Shown: positions 53,659 through 61,397 of the stretch, in pieces | Layout: each line of letters starts with the position of its first letter | How positions within the stretch are numbered: position 1 is the stretch's first letter | Assembly: GCA_947649645.1 (NCBI GenBank) | Contig: CANSSP010000003.1 | Span: 124,001 to 188,000, forward strand | DNA: 64,000 nucleotides | Origin: an uncultured Roseburia sp. | GTDB taxonomy: Bacteria; Bacillota; Clostridia; Lachnospirales; Lachnospiraceae | Direction: 5' to 3' | Program-made: the position numbers and the translations under genes | Notes under the pieces: model-generated | The model's database searches: none | Told to the model about the DNA's origin: nothing | What the model saw: the letters and a program-made list of their open reading frames with translations, nothing else

Positions 53659-55005
53659 TTAGAAAATTCTTCTCACGCAGATCGGGCTGCGATATGTAGC
53701 GCTGGAATACGTGATTCCGCTGGCAGGCGTGCTTGCATGTACAATGGTGCCGTTCCCGACATAAATTCCGACATGTCCGCTGTAACACACGATATCTCCC
53801 GGCTGCGCAGCGCTAAGGCTTACCTCGTATCCGGCTCCTCTGAGCGCGCTTGAACTGTGTGGCAGTGAGATCCCGAACGCCCCATAGACACTCATCACAA
53901 AACCGGAACAGTCGGCACCGTTCGTAAGGCTTGTCCCGCCATATACATATGGATTGCCCACAAACTGACACGCATAATTTGCCACTGCCTGTCCGTTCGA
54001 GCTGCCCGGCGCACTGTAGCTCTGTCCGCCGCCGGATGAACCGGAACCGGATTTGGAAGACTTGCCTTCCTGCCTGGACGCCTTTTTCCGCGCCGCCTCC
54101 GCAGCCGCAGCCGCAGCCTGTCTCTCCGCTTCTTCCTTCGCCAGTCTCGCCTCTTCTTCCTCTTTGGACTCTGCCTGTACAAACTCCGTAAACAGTTCCA
54201 CATACTCGGCGGAGACATATCCTTCACCTTCCACCGTCGTCACACGCGGCCAGCCCTCAACGGATTCGTCGACGACAACCAGATCGTCTTCCAGCGGAAC
54301 CATCGTCAGAACGCTCGACTCCGTGGTCGGCTCAGTCCGCACAAAAAGTGTTGTCGTGTTCACCTTTGCATAACGCGTGCTGACCTCTCTCGCAAGCTGT
54401 TCGTCGCCTGCCACCACATATTCACACTTTACATAACCTGTGACCGACCCCGATGTAATGCGGTACCAGCCATTGTCCGTCGTCTCCAGAATCGTCGCGG
54501 CCGAATTATTATAAAGCTTTCCAAGAACCTCACTCTCCGTCGAAGGTTCGGACCGCAGCCTTACATAATTATCAACCTGCGCGATCGCAATATCTGCGTA
54601 CTCGGATTCTACCTTGGGCGCTTCTTTCTCACTCACCTGATCCGTTTTTTCTTCCCTGCTGGCAGCCTGATTCTCAGCCACCGAAAGGAAAACGCCTGCC
54701 GCCGGACTCTCCCCTTCCTTTTTTTCATCGGAAGAGGCCGTATCGCCGTCCGCCGGTGTATTCTCGTCTTCCGGCGCTGCCTGATCCGCACCGGTCTGCG
54801 TCCCGTCTGCGTCACCCGCACCGATCGCACTCTCTGCCGGCGTATCCTGCGGCGTCGCGCTCTCATCTTTCGTCTCTGTCCCGGCAGAAGCGGCGGCAGT
54901 CACCCCCGCCACCGGCGCCCCAGACGCCGTAACAGCCGGATTTGCAATTAACAATGCTCCTGTCAGAATACATCCTGTGATTTTTATCACTGATTTATAA
55001 ACCAT
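53659..55005 (-). CDS. Secreted SH3-NlpC/P60 peptidoglycan endopeptidase
   Basis: 448 residues. Signal peptide (KITGCILTGALLIANPAVTASGA), then an Ala/Asp/Glu/Thr-rich linker to about 145. Two bacterial SH3 domains follow (VDNYVRLRSEPSTESEVLGK and TTTLFVRTEPTTESSVLTMV), then a basic Ala/Glu-rich helix and a Ser/Gly linker, and the NlpC/P60 domain with catalytic Cys in TNGADCSGFVMSVY and His in GHVGIYVGNGTIVHAS. Cuts wall peptides. Own consensus promoter with a WalR-type box. The ATG at 55005 has GGAGG upstream; the ATG at 55029 lies too near the promoter box. Confidence 0.94.
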   Translation of the reverse strand: MVYKSVIKITGCILTGALLIANPAVTASGAPVAGVTAAASAGTETKDESATPQDTPAESAIGAGDADGTQTGADQAAPEDENTPADGDTASSDEKKEGESPAAGVFLSVAENQAASREEKTDQVSEKEAPKVESEYADIAIAQVDNYVRLRSEPSTESEVLGKLYNNSAATILETTDNGWYRITSGSVTGYVKCEYVVAGDEQLAREVSTRYAKVNTTTLFVRTEPTTESSVLTMVPLEDDLVVVDESVEGWPRVTTVEGEGYVSAEYVELFTEFVQAESKEEEEARLAKEEAERQAAAAAAEAARKKASRQEGKSSKSGSGSSGGGQSYSAPGSSNGQAVANYACQFVGNPYVYGGTSLTNGADCSGFVMSVYGAFGISLPHSSSALRGAGYEVSLSAAQPGDIVCYSGHVGIYVGNGTIVHASTPASGITYSSATYRSPICVRRIF

Positions 55006-55031
55006 ATATGCCTCCAATACGCTTCTCATTT

Positions 55032-55090
55032 GTTACAAATTTGTTACAATTATCAAGCGTTATTATAGCAAAGGTATGAAACACTGTCAA
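55032..55090 (-). promoter_or_regulatory. Consensus promoter with WalR-type box for the NlpC/P60 gene
   Basis: Minus strand TTGACA (55090-55085), 17-base spacer, TATAAT (55067-55062): a full consensus. In the leader is TGTAAC-AAATT-TGTAAC (55048-55032), matching the known WalR/YycF direct repeat TGTWAH-N5-TGTWAH. Its position downstream of the start site is where WalR represses rather than activates in Bacillus. Confidence 0.75.
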
Positions 55091-55135
55091 CCACCATCCT
55101 GTATTATTTTAAAAACATTGTAATAAATTACCGGG

Positions 55136-56056
55136 TCAGCCGATTCCTCTGCCAGAAAGGTAACGCTCCGCCGAGGTCACTGCGTTGGCCCCGTCCGCGG
55201 CCGCCGTCACAATCTGTCTCAACGGCTTTGTCCGCACGTCGCCCGCTGCAAACACGCCTTCCACACTTGTGGCGCAGTCTTCACCCGCCCGGATATACCC
55301 GTTTTCATCCATCTCAACCTGTCCTTTAAAAAGTTCACTGTCCGGCTGCATTCCGATCGCGGCAAAAACGCCGCTCACCAGAAGTCTTCCCGCCTCCTGC
55401 GTTTTTTTATTCTGAAGCAGAAGCGCTTCTACCTGACCTTCCCCTTCAATGCGCTCCACCACAGTGTCCCACAGTACCTCAATCTTCTCTGATGCCAGCA
55501 CTTTCTCCTGAAGCGTCCGCGCGCCGCGCAGCGCATCTCTCCGATGAACCAGGTATACCTTCCGGCAGTTACGCGCCAGAAACAGCGCATCCTCAAGCGC
55601 TGTGTCACCGCCTCCGATCACCGCCACATCTTTCCCGCGGAAAAAAGCCCCGTCACAGGTTGCACAGTAAGAAACGCCCATACCGCGCAGCTCTTCCTCT
55701 CCCGGCACTCCCAGCCTGCGATGCCAGGCTCCGGTCGCTGCGACAACCGTCCGCGCCGTATACGTTTCCTTATCTGTAATCACCTGTTTTTCGTCCCCGG
55801 AAAGACAGACGCTGCGCACCTCCTCGCAGACCACTGCCGCTCCCAGCGCACCGGCATGCCCTCTGAACTTTTCACCGAGTTCATATCCGCCAATGCCAGG
55901 CAGCCCAGGATAATTATCTACCTCATATGTGTTTGCCACCTGCCCTCCGCTCATCGGCAGTTTTTCAATGACGAGCAAAGACAGCTTTGCCCGTTGTCCG
56001 TAAATCGCTGCGGCCAGTCCTGCCGGGCCGCTTCCGATAATAATCATATCATACAT
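55136..56056 (-). CDS. trxB: Thioredoxin reductase
   Basis: 306 residues. FAD motif IIIGSGPAGLAAAIYG at 5-20, redox-active cysteines in YCATCDGAFF (about 132-141), NADPH motif VAVIGGGDTALEDAL, and C-terminal FAD motif VEGVFAAGDVRTKPLRQIVTAA. Uses NADPH to reduce thioredoxin. AGGAGG upstream. No thioredoxin gene is adjacent. Confidence 0.93.
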   Translation of the reverse strand: MYDMIIIGSGPAGLAAAIYGQRAKLSLLVIEKLPMSGGQVANTYEVDNYPGLPGIGGYELGEKFRGHAGALGAAVVCEEVRSVCLSGDEKQVITDKETYTARTVVAATGAWHRRLGVPGEEELRGMGVSYCATCDGAFFRGKDVAVIGGGDTALEDALFLARNCRKVYLVHRRDALRGARTLQEKVLASEKIEVLWDTVVERIEGEGQVEALLLQNKKTQEAGRLLVSGVFAAIGMQPDSELFKGQVEMDENGYIRAGEDCATSVEGVFAAGDVRTKPLRQIVTAAADGANAVTSAERYLSGRGIG

Positions 56057-56084
56057 TCTTTTGCCTCCTGTCTTTCATATCATG

Positions 56085-56113
56085 TTGCTTTTCCCTGCTT
56101 TTTATGCCATAAT
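56085..56113 (+). promoter_or_regulatory. Promoter of the YjfB-like gene
   Basis: TTGCTT (56085-56090), 17-base spacer, CATAAT (56108-56113), 35 bases before the ATG; divergent from trxB. Confidence 0.6.
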
Positions 56114-56147
56114 GGAACTAATCCAGACAGAAAGGCAGGGATGATTT

Positions 56148-56360
56148 ATGGATATTGGAAATATGGATCTGGCACTCAGCGCATTGGCTTCTTATGGCAC
56201 TGGCTCCTCTTCCGGCGTCGGCAGCCTTGGCTATGCAGTCAGCACGGCCGTGCTGGGCAAGTCGATCGACATGACCCAGGAAATGGGAGACGCCATGCTC
56301 AAAATGATGGAACAGTCCGTGACACCAGGGCTGGGCGGTAATATTGACCTCCGCGTCTGA
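56148..56360 (+). CDS. YjfB-family putative motility protein
   Basis: 70 residues. Matches the YjfB pattern: MDIGNMDLALSALASYG start, a middle helix (AVSTAVLGKSIDMTQEMGDA), and the C-terminal LKMMEQSVTPGLGGNIDLRV, where GGNIDLRV is the family end. YjfB genes in Bacillus are linked to the sigma-D motility regulon, yet no flagellar gene is in this window and the promoter here is not sigma-D-like. Ribosome site GGCAGGG. Confidence 0.87.
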   Translation: MDIGNMDLALSALASYGTGSSSGVGSLGYAVSTAVLGKSIDMTQEMGDAMLKMMEQSVTPGLGGNIDLRV

Positions 56361-56391
56361 CCACGGGATTGTGATTTGCACCACCTGTGCC

Positions 56392-56434
56392 AAAATGCGC
56401 AGACGCTCATTAAGAGAGCATCTGCGCATTTTTT
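56392..56434. terminator. Bidirectional terminator between yjfB-like and ridA genes
   Basis: AAAATGCGCAGA-cGCTC pairs with GAGC-aTCTGCGCATTTT, with T-runs at both ends, so it can stop both converging transcripts. Confidence 0.9.
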
Positions 56435-56455
56435 CACCCGTCCGCCGGGCTCTTT

Positions 56456-56830
56456 TTATTTTTCGGCCACTGCCTCGATTTCTATCATGACATCTTTGGG
56501 AAGACGTGCCACTTCCACGCAGCTGCGAGCCGGATACGCCCCGTCAAAAAATTCCTGATAGACCTCATTGATCGCGCCAAAATCATTCATCTCCTTGATA
56601 AACACAGTCGTCTTTACCACTTTGTCCATACCGGATCCTGCCGCGGTGAGCAGATTCGAGAGATTTTCCAGCGCCTGGCGGGCCTGTGCCGCCGACCCGT
56701 CCGGGATGGCCCCCGACTCCGGAACCACCGGAATGACCCCCGATGTGTAAACCATCCCGTTCACCTCAACCGCCTGTGAATATGGGCCGATTGCTGCCGG
56801 CGCCTTGTCTGTGCTGATAATGTTCTTCAT
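56456..56830 (-). CDS. ridA: RidA-family enamine/imine deaminase
   Basis: 124 residues, standard length. The start KNIISTDKAPAAIGPYSQAV, VYTSGVIPVVPESG, and the C-terminal ARSCVEVARLPKDVMIEIEAVA with the catalytic Arg match RidA. It hydrolyses reactive enamines formed by PLP enzymes in the cytoplasm. AAGAAGGA precedes the ATG. Confidence 0.95.
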   Translation of the reverse strand: MKNIISTDKAPAAIGPYSQAVEVNGMVYTSGVIPVVPESGAIPDGSAAQARQALENLSNLLTAAGSGMDKVVKTTVFIKEMNDFGAINEVYQEFFDGAYPARSCVEVARLPKDVMIEIEAVAEK

Positions 56831-56893
56831 AGAAATCCTTCTTTCTTTGTGATCTGTATTTTCTATCTTAACACATCTTACGTCTGCACGCCA

Positions 56894-57727
56894 CTATATT
56901 TTCCGGATCGCTTTTTCCGTCAGCTCTACGCGGCGCTCTTTATAAAGCCTGCCCACTGCGCGCTTAAACGCATTTTTGCTGAGCCCGGTTTCTCTTTTTA
57001 TCACTTCGGGCGAAGCCTTGTCGGTAAACGGCAGTACTCCCGCAAATGACTCGATGACGGACATCACTTTTTCCGCATCCGCATCCATCTGGAGATATGC
57101 CTTCTCACGCCGTGTGATATCAAGCTTGCCGTCCGGCTTTACCGTCAGAACCCGCGCCTCGATTACATCCCCGATCCTTAACATACTGCAGTCTTCCGAC
57201 ACCGGAATCATCGCGGAATACATATCGTCCACTGCTACAAATGTGCCGAAATCATGTCCAAATTCATAGACCCGTCCGCTCACCGTCTCATCCTCCTGAT
57301 ACGGCGAATCCGTCCGAAGAAGATGATAGAGGTTTTTCATACTTGCACAGAGCCGACGACTCTTGTCGACATAAAGCGTGACCAGCACTTCGTCCCCCAC
57401 GTTGACCTTTGCGGTCATTTCTTTATATGGAAGAAACAGATCTTTCTCCAGTCCCCAGTCCAGAAACGCTCCGATCTTCCCGGTCTCAAGGACTTTTAGC
57501 GCTGCCAGCCCGCCCAGCACAAGCTTCGGCCGGTTCGTCGATGCAATCAGACGGTCCTGGGAATCCTTGTACAAAAACACTTCGATCTCATCCCCAACCA
57601 CAGTTCCATCCGGCACCTGTTTTCGCGGCAGAAGCACACGATTTCCTGCACTCTTTTCTTCCGCGAGATAGACGCCAAATTCCACCTGCTTTACCACTTC
57701 CAGTTTCTGATATTGTCCTAACTTCAT
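56894..57727 (-). CDS. CvfB-family S1 RNA-binding protein
   Basis: 277 residues. Three S1-like beta-barrels (KLEVVKQVEFGVYLAEE; LKVLETGKIGAFLDWGLEKDLFLP; GRVYEFGHDFGTFVAVDD) and a C-terminal winged helix (PEVIKRETGLSKNAFKRAVGRL), the layout of CvfB/YitL. CvfB affects virulence-gene mRNA in staphylococci; the role here is unknown. Lies 12 bases downstream of the thioesterase gene, probably one operon. Confidence 0.93.
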   Translation of the reverse strand: MKLGQYQKLEVVKQVEFGVYLAEEKSAGNRVLLPRKQVPDGTVVGDEIEVFLYKDSQDRLIASTNRPKLVLGGLAALKVLETGKIGAFLDWGLEKDLFLPYKEMTAKVNVGDEVLVTLYVDKSRRLCASMKNLYHLLRTDSPYQEDETVSGRVYEFGHDFGTFVAVDDMYSAMIPVSEDCSMLRIGDVIEARVLTVKPDGKLDITRREKAYLQMDADAEKVMSVIESFAGVLPFTDKASPEVIKRETGLSKNAFKRAVGRLYKERRVELTEKAIRKI

Positions 57728-57739
57728 AACGCTCTGCTC

Positions 57740-58456
57740 TCATCCCTTTCTAAAAAACTGCACGACTGCATATGGCTTTTCATTTTCATCTGCAAGTATG
57801 ATATCCGCCCTGTCTCTTGTTATCGATACAGAAGGATACAGCACATCACCCAGCAGCGCCGCTTTTTTGTATTCCGCTCTGAGTTCCCCGGCCACAAAAT
57901 CCTCCGGCACATACTCCTGCGCCGCCAGAATATATTTTCCGTTGTTCATATGATGATTCGTGTCGATATGAAACCGTGCGACCTTAACCGGACTCTTTTT
58001 TTCTCCCCCGCCTGAAACAGCAATCCTCCGCTCTTCCCACTGGCCCAAAAGCGGGGCATCGAATGCATTTCGATACACCTCCGTGATCGCCTCCGGAATC
58101 CTGACCGGGCGCATACGCTTAAAATCCATAAAAACCCATATCGAATTTGCCTCGGCAAGCGTCTTTCCTTCTGCATCCTCTATCGAAAAATTGCGGTATC
58201 CATAAAAACTTTTAAAATCATACGGCCAGGTGCGGATCCTGATCTGTTCTCCCAGCTTCGGATATTCTGCTATTTTTACCTGCCAGGAAGAAAGGAGCCA
58301 TGCGGCCTTTTCCCTCCGCAGATAATCAACGCCCACATCCAGTGATTCCGACTCAAAGGTACAACAATCCTGAAAGTAATCCAGAAGAGACGGCAGCGTC
58401 AGACATTTGCTGCTGTCCGTCTCGCTGTAACGCACCCGGCTCTGAAAGCTATACAT
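57740..58456 (-). CDS. Acyl-ACP thioesterase (FatA/FatB-like)
   Basis: 238 residues with a double hot-dog fold pattern. N-terminal half: YSETDSSKCLTLPSLLDYFQ; C-terminal half has the catalytic region RFHIDTNHHMNNGKYI with Asn/His. It frees fatty acids from acyl carrier protein. GGAGGGGAG precedes the ATG. Directly upstream of the CvfB gene. Confidence 0.92.
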   Translation of the reverse strand: MYSFQSRVRYSETDSSKCLTLPSLLDYFQDCCTFESESLDVGVDYLRREKAAWLLSSWQVKIAEYPKLGEQIRIRTWPYDFKSFYGYRNFSIEDAEGKTLAEANSIWVFMDFKRMRPVRIPEAITEVYRNAFDAPLLGQWEERRIAVSGGGEKKSPVKVARFHIDTNHHMNNGKYILAAQEYVPEDFVAGELRAEYKKAALLGDVLYPSVSITRDRADIILADENEKPYAVVQFFRKG

Positions 58457-58517
58457 ATCTGTCTCCCCTCCGCAGTTAAAAAATCAAAGCCACATCTTTC
58501 CAAATACACCCTTGTGC

Positions 58518-58551
58518 AAAAAACAACCCGGCGGAAATCTTCCACCGGGTT
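58518..58551 (-). terminator. Terminator after tRNA-Gln
   Basis: Minus strand AACCCGGtGGAA-GAT-TTCCgCCGGGTT then GTTTTTT, beginning 7 bases after the tRNA 3' end. Confidence 0.92.
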
Positions 58552-58557
58552 ACTTAG

Positions 58558-58629
58558 CAGGGCTACCAGGATTCGAACCTGGAAATGACGGAGTCAGAGT
58601 CCGTTGCCTTACCGTTTGGCGATAGCCCT
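58558..58629 (-). tRNA. tRNA-Gln, anticodon CUG
   Basis: Acceptor stem AGGGCTA/TAGCCCT with discriminator G; D arm CGCCAAACGGTAAGGC; anticodon stem ACGGA/TCCGT with loop CTCTGAC, giving CTG; T arm CCAGGTTCGAATCCTGG. CCA is not encoded (GCTA follows). Confidence 0.95.
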
Positions 58630-58649
58630 TTGCGCTGTCAACAAAATGT

Positions 58650-58678
58650 ATTATATAGGACATCTTCAAAAAAATCAA
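58650..58678 (-). promoter_or_regulatory. tRNA-Gln promoter
   Basis: TTGATT (58678-58673), 17-base spacer, TATAAT (58655-58650), about 20 bases before the mature tRNA. The -35 box overlaps the stop codon region of the upstream YigZ gene. Confidence 0.8.
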
Positions 58679-59325
58679 GTGTTTTTTGAAAAAATTTCTA
58701 TTTTTTTTCCGATCACCGCGTAGGAAACGGCTTCCCCCCAGGAAATACGCGCATTTCCGCTTGTCGCCTCCACAATCTCTTTTTCCGCGGCCTGCTCCTC
58801 TTCCTCCGGAACCATCAGAAACAGCTCTACCTTATCCGTGTAAACCGTATCTGACAGCAGAAACCCTTTGCAGGCAAACAGATACTGCAGCTTTCCGAGA
58901 CCGTTGTAATCTGTTCCGACCACAAGGCGCCGTCCCCTCTTCTGGTCAACGACGGTGCTCGCGGCCAGCCCCTCTGCCACTGCCTTCTGATATGCCCGCA
59001 CCAGTCCGCCGGTCCCAAGAAGTACTCCCCCAAAATAACGCGTCACCACGACAGCCACATTGTGAAGTTCCTCCCGCAGCAGCACCTCAAGCATCGGCCT
59101 TCCCGCCGTCTGCGCCGGCTCCCCGTCATCAGAGCAGCGGCTGATCTCCTGATGCGCGCCCAGGACAAACGCTGAGCAGTTATGTCTGGCATCCCAATAT
59201 TTTTTCTTCATCTCAGCGATAAACGCCACAGCTTCCTCCTCAGAGGAAACCGGGCGCACCGTCGCAATAAAGCGCGATTTTTTTTCCGTAATCTCTCCCT
59301 GTCCGCCGGAATATACGATTTTCAT
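58675..59325 (-). CDS. YigZ/IMPACT-family protein
   Basis: 216 residues. IMPACT domain signatures: KKSRFIATVRPVSSEEEAVA, DARHNCSAFVLG, SDDGEPAQTAGRPMLEVL and VVVTRYFGGVLLGTGGLVRAY; then a ferredoxin-like C-terminal domain (LFLMVPEEEEQAAEKEIVEA). Related to eukaryotic IMPACT, a modulator of translation stress signalling; the bacterial role is unclear. GGAGGTAAGC before the ATG. Confidence 0.94.
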   Translation of the reverse strand: MKIVYSGGQGEITEKKSRFIATVRPVSSEEEAVAFIAEMKKKYWDARHNCSAFVLGAHQEISRCSDDGEPAQTAGRPMLEVLLREELHNVAVVVTRYFGGVLLGTGGLVRAYQKAVAEGLAASTVVDQKRGRRLVVGTDYNGLGKLQYLFACKGFLLSDTVYTDKVELFLMVPEEEEQAAEKEIVEATSGNARISWGEAVSYAVIGKKIEIFSKNT

Positions 59326-59429
59326 GCTTACCTCCGTGCCGAAACAATTTCTTTCCCCGGGTCAGAACGAAAATATCCATATCTGCATAACATGCGGAAA
59401 ATGACACGAAAACCAGACACCTCTCTGAC

Positions 59430-59762
59430 CTAAAACGTTCCATCCGACTCACACATTTCATATAACAGGCGAAGAATATCCTTTATCCTGTCCATCTGCG
59501 CAGGCGCCAGCTTACCGAAATCGCCGGGCACTTCCTCCTGCCATGGGCATTTCCTCTCCGCACCGAACATTATATAATCACAACTCACAACCAGCACCTG
59601 TGACATCCGCCGCAGAACATCCACCGAAAAACCTTTTTTTCCTGTCTCGATCTCATACAAAAACTTCGCGGAAATATTTACTTTCTCGGCAAAGGCCTCC
59701 CGTGTATAATTCTGAAGCTCACGCAGTTCTCTGATCCGCTCCCCGATCTGTATATCAGACAT
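59430..59762 (-). CDS. Small XRE-family DNA-binding protein
   Basis: 110 residues. HTH_3 domain at 6-62: IGERIRELRELQNYTREAFA, KVNISAKFLYEIETGKKGFS. The C-terminal helix (LAPAQMDRIKDILRLLYEM) could dimerise. GGGGGATGAT precedes the ATG. Stands alone between YigZ and the MFS gene, so targets are unknown. The gap 59763-59981 shows nothing more. Confidence 0.88.
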   Translation of the reverse strand: MSDIQIGERIRELRELQNYTREAFAEKVNISAKFLYEIETGKKGFSVDVLRRMSQVLVVSCDYIMFGAERKCPWQEEVPGDFGKLAPAQMDRIKDILRLLYEMCESDGTF

Positions 59763-59981
59763 ATCATCCCCCGTATATCACAGCTTTATATAAAATCGCA
59801 GTGTACAGGTTTAGTATACCACGGATGACATTTCTAGGAAAGTACCTTTTAAACTCTGTTTATCCTTTCCGTATCCTTTTGCCCGGTGTCTGATTCACAT
59901 ACTATCGTTCCACGCTCCCGTGAGCTTCATTATAACAGACACATTCATTTCTGTATACCTGTTTATCCGAAATCCGCCATA

Positions 59982-61223
59982 TTACCTGCGGACTGCTTCA
60001 TACACCGGCCGGTTATCCTTAGCCGGAATTACAATCAGCACCGCCATACAAAAAAGAGTAAATACCGACAGCAGCACAACCGCCGCCCGATAGGACAGAA
60101 TCTGCCCCAGAATCCCTGCGACAAACTGAAAAACAACGCTTCCGAGCGCAAAGATCACATAAAAACATGCCTTTATCCTGGCCCGCATCTTTTCCGGCAG
60201 ATAACACATAACCGCCGTCTCACGGATCGTCGCGCTCGAAATCCCGAGCGCTCCGCACAGAAACCGGTTGCACATCATCAGCGGATAAGGCAGATACAGC
60301 AGAATCAGGTCCATAACATTATACACAGTGTACACCATCCGGGTAAACGCATACCGCTTTCCGACCGGAATTTCCTTCCGGTACTGCAAAAAACCGCCAA
60401 GGCCCCTGCCGATCATCTCCGCACTCCGCAGAAAGCCGAGCATGGTCACAGTCAGCCAGGGACTGGTCTGATAAAATGCCTGTGTCAGGACTGCAATCCC
60501 GTCGGACACTCCGCTTGTGACACTCATATATCCATAAATGTTGCGGATTCCATGCTCCTTTTTGAGATAGGAAAACCCTTCCTTAAGATCCGATACGTAG
60601 ACTTTAAACGTATATGTCTCCCCGTCCGCAGCTTCTTCCCGTTCCTCCCTGATAAGGCTCTCCACAAAAACAGCCGCCAGCGTGATCCCCGCCACCAGAT
60701 AAAAAATCTGTCCCATCGAAATCCGCTCATATAAAAATGCAGCTCCGGGCGACATGGCGATAATCACAAGCGGATAAACCAGATTGCTCACCGCATAACC
60801 TTTCTGCTCCATCCCGGGTGCAATCAACGCCGGATACCACGCGTCATAAGCCAGCCTGTAAAACACAGAGATCGTCCCGACTGTCAGCACGAAAGCCAGA
60901 TAGAGCCCATAGTGAAACGGATGATTCGAAATATAAATCCCCATCGCCAGATAGACCGCTGCCGCCAGAACATCCAGCGCGACAATCCATTTCTTTTTTC
61001 TGCCCTTATCGATAAGCGGCGCCGCCAGGACAGAAAAAAATACATCCGGCAGAACACCGCAGATCAGTACGAGTGCCGACAGCAGCGTGGACCCCGTCTC
61101 TTCAAACACCAGAAGGCTGATCGGAAGGTTCATCGCCTCTCCTCCGACCGCGCTGAGCACAGTCGCCAACGTGATACAGGTAAAATCTCTCGTCCATAAT
61201 CCCTTCTTGTTCCTCTCTTTCAT
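59982..61223 (-). CDS. MFS transporter, MFS_3/enterobactin-exporter-like
   Basis: 413 residues with 12 membrane segments. The start FTCITLATVLSAVGGEAMNLP and loop LIDKGRKKKWIVALD are the MFS pattern; a charged central loop (REEREEAADGETYTFKVYVS) separates the halves. AGGAGGTAAGA precedes the ATG. Probably a drug or metabolite exporter. Confidence 0.88.
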   Translation of the reverse strand: MKERNKKGLWTRDFTCITLATVLSAVGGEAMNLPISLLVFEETGSTLLSALVLICGVLPDVFFSVLAAPLIDKGRKKKWIVALDVLAAAVYLAMGIYISNHPFHYGLYLAFVLTVGTISVFYRLAYDAWYPALIAPGMEQKGYAVSNLVYPLVIIAMSPGAAFLYERISMGQIFYLVAGITLAAVFVESLIREEREEAADGETYTFKVYVSDLKEGFSYLKKEHGIRNIYGYMSVTSGVSDGIAVLTQAFYQTSPWLTVTMLGFLRSAEMIGRGLGGFLQYRKEIPVGKRYAFTRMVYTVYNVMDLILLYLPYPLMMCNRFLCGALGISSATIRETAVMCYLPEKMRARIKACFYVIFALGSVVFQFVAGILGQILSYRAAVVLLSVFTLFCMAVLIVIPAKDNRPVYEAVRR

Positions 61224-61309
61224 TCTTACCTCCTGTTCTTAAGCGTCTGCGCAGACACTGCTCACAAAAATATCAGTTTCCAGGCCTTCTTCTATTTTAA
61301 GCATAAAAT

Positions 61310-61332
61310 AACGCAGCGTAAAGCGCTGCGTT
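61310..61332. terminator. Terminator between MFS and XRE-repeat gene
   Basis: AACGCAGCG-taaag-CGCTGCGTT (61310-61332). On the minus strand it is followed by ATTTTATG, so it ends the XRE-repeat gene transcript. Confidence 0.75.
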
Positions 61333-61397
61333 TTGGGAAATTAAGCCCTCTTCTCTGCCTCTTAAGCAGTTTATTTATCCGTTCCCAGGAAATTGTT

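Noticed and set aside
59886-60734. Plus-strand 282-codon frame
   Set aside because: Mostly antisense to the MFS gene, His/Arg/Lys/Pro-rich composition typical of shadow frames.
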